Shown here: positions 57,563 to 64,000 of the stretch, piece after piece | Layout: every line of letters starts with the position of its first letter | How positions within the stretch are numbered: the first letter of the stretch is position 1 | Assembly (NCBI GenBank): GCA_947172415.1 | Contig: OX359202.1 | Coordinates: forward strand, 6,248,899-6,312,898 | DNA from: Chondrosia reniformis | Lineage: Eukaryota; Porifera; Demospongiae; Chondrillida; Chondrillidae | DNA: 64,000 nucleotides | Direction: 5' to 3' | Made by a program: the position numbers and the translations under genes | Notes under the pieces: model-generated | Seen by the model: the letters and a program-made list of their open reading frames with translations, nothing else | The model's database searches: none | Told to the model about the DNA's origin: nothing

Positions 57563-59162
57563 CTAGAGACAAGTCAAATTGTATGAATCTCTTTCAGTAG
57601 GTAGTCCACAAAAATTGTAACGAGACTTTTCTCCAAATTGTTGTACCCATTCATAACCTGGACACAAATATAAGATATACGTATGTACATACAATAATGT
57701 ATAATTAATTGATAAGACACTGAATAGGGCGGCCATGTTTTTAGGCCATCTCTACTTAGAGAGTACTCTACCACTCTCCCTAATGTATTCATATGGTTGA
57801 CAGGTTTGTCCCAAGGGGGAGGGATCATCTTCAAGATGGTTGACGGGTTTGTCCCAAGGGGGAGGGATCATCTTCAAGATGGTTGACGGGTTTGTCCCAA
57901 GGGGGAGGGATCATCTTCAAGATGGTTGACGGGTTTGTCCCAAGGGGGAGGGATCATCTTCAAGATGGTTGACGGGTTTGTCCCAAGGGGGAGGGATCAT
58001 CTTCAAGATGGTTGACGGGTTTGTCCCAAGAGGGAGGGGTCATCTTCAAGATGGTTGACGGGTTTGTCCCAAGGGGGAGGGGTCATAATATGTTATATGT
58101 ACATATGGTATCCAAAGGGTTAACTATACAAGGACACACAGTTACTTACGTGGACAGTCAAATGCAGGAGTTCCTAAAAAATTTTCTTGAACAACTGTAC
58201 CCTTTCTTTGTGAAAACAGTGATGATCCAGGAAGATAAAATGGACACTGAACCAGTACATTCCAGCAGACCTCTAGACAAGGCTTCAAGCGTTCCAATTT
58301 ACCAGTTGATGTTCCAACAAGGAGTGGCAACTTTGTGCGGCACAACCAGGTCAAATACGTAGCCTAGCAACAGAAACAAACGTACACGCACACTACAACT
58401 AGTTCATGTGAGGAAAATTATAAATTGGAAACTGAAACTGGTTCCGCTGTAGGGATGTGATATGAGTGTCAGTTTAACCACAATTATGATCATCAGGGGA
58501 GCGGGTATGTGTTAGGGTTTTGACTCAACCAGTCCAGAAAGCCAGACCTTATTTAACAGTACACAAGGTCTGGTTCACCAGACCAGTCTTACCTCACAAG
58601 TGACCATATTTTCCTGGCTAAGCAGTAGAACTCCAACGACTGTACGGTTGAGTACACCCATGTATTGATCATGTCTCCTTCCCAAGTCTTGTATGAATGA
58701 GTGCAACTCTGTAGTTGTGAAGATGCCACTCTCTCTTCTGGTACAGCTCTCAAGGCTGCAGTTACTGGGCGACCTTATGCAATCTGGCGTAATACTACAC
58801 ACGACACACGCATGCATACACGTCTTCCACGTGATGGTCACGTTAACCGATTTGTTCATTATCTGCAAGTCAACTCCTTCCGGATAAGTTAAAGTACTGT
58901 CACATACACCCAGATTTACTTCACTTCCTGGAGACGCATTTGGCAATGGGTTAGTACCAGCTGTACCATTACAGATGGTAACGTTTTCCGTATTGTTAGG
59001 AGTCAAATAGATGAAATCTCCATTAGTTTTCACACTCCTCGTTAAATTTAGGCACAGCGTTATACACATCTCTTCTTCGGTGTTGGTCTGTCCATACACA
59101 AATACCCAGGCAGAGAATACAAGGAATAACTGTAACTGGCGTAAATTTACCCTACGCGCCAT
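57563..59162 (-). CDS. Secreted Cys-rich protein, NALF/Mid1-like
   Basis: Exons (minus): 59162-58593, 58330-58150, 57657-57563, giving 281 residues. A signal peptide is clear (LQLFLVFSAWVFVYG). About ten N-glycosylation sequons and many cysteines follow. The C-terminal part has CLEVCWNVLVQCPFYLP and SPAFDCP, then YNFCGLPTE; this C-x3-C-x5-CP pattern recalls the cysteine-rich domain of FAM155/NALF and fungal Mid1, auxiliary subunits of NALCN and Cch1 channels. There is no clear C-terminal membrane helix. The AAAG acceptor of exon 2 and the frame of exon 3 are inferred from phase. The family assignment is tentative. Confidence 0.55.
57795..58087 (+). repeat. 43-bp minisatellite in NALF-like intron 2
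   Basis: About 6.8 tandem units start at 57795, 57838, 57881, 57924, 57967, 58010 and 58053, each GGTTGACGGGTTTGTCCCAA followed by a G-rich stretch and ATCATCTTCAAGAT. The ORF across it is an artefact. Confidence 0.95.
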
Positions 59163-59188
59163 CTTTGTTTCAATTTCATTAAAGCAAA
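59163..59188. promoter_or_regulatory. 26-bp gap between divergent start codons
   Basis: Only 26 bp separate the ATG of the NALF-like gene (minus; CAAAGATGGCGCG) and YIPF4 (plus; GCAAAATGGCTAC). Both starts lie in TISU-like contexts. The transcripts must start within or beyond each other's coding sequence. Confidence 0.6.
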
Positions 59189-60693
<1,505 letters not shown>

Positions 60694-60983
60694 TTGACAT
60701 ATATGTATTTTTGCTGTTTCATCAATGATCTCTTTAAAAATATGTATTTTTATTGCTTTACAATGACTTCACTTTAAGATTTACGTATAAATCATGGATG
60801 GCTATAAATCTTTAGTTACAGGAGTATGCATAAGGGTATTATAGTCTACGGCTGCATATTTCTTCATTAACTCCCTAATAAGGTGATCGAGAAATACATA
60901 ATACATTTAATTACATACACATGGTTTGAATTGATTATAAGCTTAATAGTATATTTCTTCAATTGGTATATCCACTAATACAC
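60694..60983. other. Convergent 3' UTRs, YIPF4/MED9-like
   Basis: 290 bp, AT-rich, no gene. Contains ATTTA-type stretches only. Confidence 0.5.
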
Positions 60984-61341
60984 TTACTCTCTTTCAATAA
61001 CTTTTGCCTGTAGATTTTTTAGTATATCGTTCTGTTGCATTGGGGTAATGTTTAAGAAATCGGCCCTCTCTATTAACCCGTGTGCCTTCATAAGCTGATC
61101 CTTCAACTCTTGTATCTATGCATAGGTAGGAGTTAACTTTAGAGCATGTATTACCAGTAATTAATCAAGCTAGAACAACGCTTACAGAATTTTTTAGTAA
61201 AAGCGGTTCGGTTGCGGAGCTGGTCGATGCGGCTCTCACAATTTTGATAATGTGTGGTAGAAAAGTGAACGTCTGACGAATTTCTTCGTCGCTAATGTCT
61301 CTAAAACTTTTGACAATCTTTCCTGTATTACCAACGGCCAT
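60984..61341 (-). CDS. MED9: MED9-like small Mediator subunit
   Basis: MED9 is a small subunit of the Mediator middle module. Two exons, 61341-61186 and 61115-60984, give 95 residues, shorter than human MED9, which has a long proline-rich N-terminus. The signature is loose: TFLPHIIKIVRAA, matching the FLPxxxxII segment, then a coiled-coil segment QELKDQLMKAHGLIERA and FLNITPMQQNDILKNLQ, like the LSPEQQ turn of MED9. Hydrophobic heptads support a helical hairpin. It could be another small coiled-coil protein. Confidence 0.5.
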
Positions 61342-61394
61342 ATTGAGTAAATCCCTTCATCTACTGCACCCGCTCCGCTCCAGGCAGTAAGTGG
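61342..61394. promoter_or_regulatory. 53-bp gap between divergent MED9-like and TMEM229B
   Basis: All sequence between start codons. No TATA box was seen. The minus-strand start is in AATATGGCC. Confidence 0.45.
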
Positions 61395-61985
61395 ATGCTA
61401 CCTTGGCCTGCTCGATTATATTTTTGGGGCGCCCATGGGATCTTTGCAGAGGTTATCTTCACGGGCATTTGGGAGTATGTGGTCTCTGGAGGGCCCACAC
61501 TTATGGGAACCTCATCCATGTGGTCTTTCCCGATTTACAGTGCTGGAACCCTTCTCTTGGCCGAGCCCTTATGCGACGCAATGATAGCGCTGAAGATACC
61601 CTTGTTCCTGAGATGCTGTTTCTACGTTCTGTGTGTCTATTCGTGGGAGCTGACGCTTGGTACTATAATGAGGTACTTTGGCGTGTGTTCCTGGGACTAT
61701 ACGGACTTTGATTACGATTTTTACGGTCTGATTACAATGGAGTATGCCCCGATATGGTTTTGCGCGGGTCTGTTGTTCGAGTACATATACCATTACATGA
61801 AGGAACTGGAGTACAGCCCTGCGTGGAGGAAGTACGCCCAGCCTTCTCGGTCAAGGAGTAACCATATTGTATATCTGATGATGAATAAAGTTATCTCTCT
61901 CGAAGAAACTACCACTTCCACCACCACAGTGGAGTCACATAAAAGTGAAAAAAATACAGCATCAAAAAACAGATTAAGTTTTTGA
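61395..61985 (+). CDS. TMEM229B: TMEM229B-like multi-pass membrane protein
   Basis: A small multi-pass membrane protein of unknown function. It is a single exon of 196 residues. Visible: WGAHGIFAEVIFTGIWEYV (human WFxHGYFCEVMFTAAWE), SMWSFPIYSAGTLLLAEPL, LRCCFYVLCVYSWELTLG, CSWDYTDFDYDFYGLITMEY and WFCAGLLFEY, followed by a Ser/Thr-rich tail longer than in vertebrates. Its stop is 29 bp from the stop of HAAO. Confidence 0.93.
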   Translation: MLPWPARLYFWGAHGIFAEVIFTGIWEYVVSGGPTLMGTSSMWSFPIYSAGTLLLAEPLCDAMIALKIPLFLRCCFYVLCVYSWELTLGTIMRYFGVCSWDYTDFDYDFYGLITMEYAPIWFCAGLLFEYIYHYMKELEYSPAWRKYAQPSRSRSNHIVYLMMNKVISLEETTTSTTTVESHKSEKNTASKNRLSF

Positions 61986-62014
61986 TATTATGTTGTAATA
62001 TATTCTAGTTTTAA

Positions 62015-63995
62015 TCATTTCTCTTCTTGACCCGTTTTGGTTACGTTATTGGGGTCATAGCCTGGCTTATTGGCGAAAGGGTCTGTTTTGACTGACACTC
62101 TCCTTCCATCTTTATCCACACACTTTGCAGTAAACCTTCACAAAGACACAAACCAATATGGTTGATAAATATTATGTCATCTGTATTGCACTTCATATTA
62201 GGGAGTATTTGTTGCGTTCATATTAGTAATAGGGGTTAGTTGAGGTCAGTCAAACCATTCTATCTGATAGTTTGTGTTGCTCAACTAACCCTATTACTAA
62301 TGTATATATGTGTACAGCCAGGCTTAACTTTAAGAAATAGGAGGATTAACTGGATATATTGGTAGGAATGATATCTGGCAAAAAAACTGAAATTGTAATA
62401 GTCTAACTATTTTCGATTTAACTTAATTAACATACGACAACACACTATTTCCTTTTATAATGTAGACAGTTCAGTAACTTAATATTTGGTACAACAAATC
62501 AAAGTGAACAGGTTAGAAATACACACTTCCTATATAAAGTGGTTCATTATTAGTTTACATCCAAAGTTACCCTCGCCACCAAATTAATGTCAAACTACAT
62601 ACATGTATTTATGCACAATATATGATGGATCAATGACAGTTTTTCACACACTTTTCATTTGGCTGCATTAGGAGACATTCATCCTCTTTTAGTACACTAG
62701 TTGTGCCATCTTCCCTCACAAGTTCAGACTGACCCTCGAGTTGCCACAGAAAGACCTCTCCATCATAGCACTCCTCCTCCTGGGTCCCATTACCCCACAC
62801 AACGACCTTGACAAAGAGGCGGTCAGTGAGAAGTTATTTGTACAAACCCTTTGGAAAATTTACACTGTTTGCTGAATGCATCAAGAATATACCTTAAACT
62901 CTCCCTTATCAAATATTGACAAATTTCCCTTCTCCTCAATTACACTTTTGTTATCCATAATTAACTGTTTAAAATTGAATGGTGTGTGGAGCTCCCTTTC
63001 AGTGTCTAGTTCAAAGGGAGGCGGATCAAAGACCTTTCCTTCAGGGGGTTTCCCCTTTTTGTACTCGTCTGAAGCAAAGAACCTAACAAGTCATTAGCAA
63101 TGCAAACAGGTTGTATATTTAGTGACAAGAGGAGCAAAATTAGCTAAATCTTTGTACTTTTTGATCACTGGTCCCAGCTGAGTGCCGAGATCATAACAGT
63201 AAAACCATTCTTCCCAAAGAGTGTCTGTAGTTCCATCCACAAAGTACCTTCAGCAGAAAGATTTCAAAGGATATTCAATGTAAATATTTGTAAACAAACA
63301 TTTCATGATAAACAAGTATCCATGACAACCAGAAGTTATACAGTGATACATGTGAGCATACTTTTATAATTTACTGTTTAAAATTAACTGTTCAGAATCA
63401 GTTTTGCTTAAAATCTCATTCATTTGGAGTTTATCCTACCTCAAACCATCCGTCTCTGTTTTCATACGGTCCCTCTCAATGACCAGACCAACAGTGTTTT
63501 CAAATCTCTGAGGAGAGTGCGGAATGCGAGAGGGCAACATGAAGCATTCGCCCTCTTTGATGACCACATCTTTGTGCTTTCCCTTCTCGACAACCTTCAG
63601 TACCATGTCCCCTTTCAGCTGGTAAAACCACTGCAGACAGGCGGGAAATTACACCAAATGCTACACTGTATAATAATAATATTATCGCACATCTATGGAG
63701 GTAGGTAGGATTACGTCACTGACTTTTTAGATTTTTTGCCTTAGAACACCCAGCTAGACAAGTTCAGACGTACCTCTTCTCCCTCTTCCATGTGATAGTC
63801 TTTACGGATGTTCGGCCCTCCGATGAACATGACCTTCAGTTGCCCTCCATACATGAGCTTATTGCACACCGGAGGGAGAAAGAACTTTTTATTCTCTTCA
63901 ATCCATTCATTGACGATGTAAGTCTTTTCTGCTTCGCAAGAGATTTTCTTTGCGTCAGTTTCTGGCTCACTCGCCGAGTTCCGTTTGGAAGCCAT
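62015..63995 (-). CDS. HAAO: HAAO, 3-hydroxyanthranilate 3,4-dioxygenase
   Basis: Opens the ring of 3-hydroxyanthranilate in the kynurenine route from tryptophan to quinolinate and NAD. Exons (minus): 63995-63774, 63630-63440, 63247-63158, 63082-62893, 62806-62652, 62135-62015, giving 322 residues (human 286). Visible: [43 protein letters not shown] with the metal-ligand His and Glu, [14 protein letters not shown], the second ligand His in [22 protein letters not shown], and a C-terminal second cupin half (VFLWQLEG). The extra length is an N-terminal polar extension of about 25 residues and a basic tail. The start is in ACAAAATGGCTTCC, 5 bp from the window edge. Confidence 0.94.
62219..62303. 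repeat. Foldback element in last HAAO intron
   Basis: Arms of about 24 bp, TATTAGTAATAGGGGTTAGT at 62221 and its complement ending TTACTAATG near 62302, enclose about 35 bp. Confidence 0.8.
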
Positions 63996-64000
63996 TTTGT

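Noticed and set aside
58012-58362. 116-codon plus-strand ORF
   Set aside because: Starts in the 43-bp minisatellite and then is the antisense of NALF-like exon 2.

Overview
The window looks like a gene-dense, intron-rich, AT-rich genome of an early-branching animal, most likely a demosponge of the Amphimedon type. The species is an inference. Every gene model rests on reading frames, GT-AG (sometimes GC-AG) junctions that keep phase, and recognised protein families. Metazoan or flagellate-type genes (RSPH9, CCDC61, WDR81, Dbl-family RhoGEF, LRRK1-like ROCO kinase, animal Dicer, HAAO) sit almost back to back, with mostly 50-100 bp introns and often under 150 bp between genes.

Layout. 0-9 kb: the C-terminal exons of WDR81 (+), ADF/cofilin (-), COA6 (+), a SAC3D1-like protein (-) and CCDC61 (+). 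9-20.4 kb: OPA3 and NAA30 (both -), an MCF2L/DBS-like RhoGEF (+) and BROX (+). 20.6-31.5 kb: ICE1 (+), YIF1 (-), DPH6 (+) and ALKBH6 (-). 31.6-38.2 kb: a complete Dicer (+). 38.2-40.5 kb: an ORF-poor stretch with an unassigned GC-rich block and a tRNA-Gln. 40.6-50.6 kb: ASRGL1 (+), RSPH9 (-) and a BAR-PH-ArfGAP protein (+). 50.7-57.4 kb: an ankyrin-LRR-ROC-COR-kinase-WD40 protein of LRRK1 type (+). 57.5-64 kb: a secreted Cys-rich NALF/Mid1-like protein (-), YIPF4 (+), a MED9-like protein (-), TMEM229B (+) and HAAO (-).

Genes are mostly arranged as alternating divergent and convergent pairs. Divergent pairs share very short promoters (26 bp between start codons at the extreme) and convergent pairs have stop codons 14-42 bp apart. 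Many start codons lie in an AANATGGC context that resembles a combined YY1/TISU element. There is no operon-like functional cluster, but some shared themes appear: Golgi/ER trafficking (YIF1, YIPF4, BROX, ArfGAP), cilia/centriole (CCDC61, RSPH9), small-GTPase signalling (RhoGEF, ArfGAP, ROCO kinase), RNA biology (Dicer, ICE1, SAC3D1, MED9) and mitochondria (COA6, OPA3).

Non-coding content includes several minisatellites inside introns, foldback (MITE-like) elements, polypyrimidine tracts, and one dispersed repeat family with at least seven copies in the window. I saw no CRISPR, prophage, bacterial operon or viral genes.
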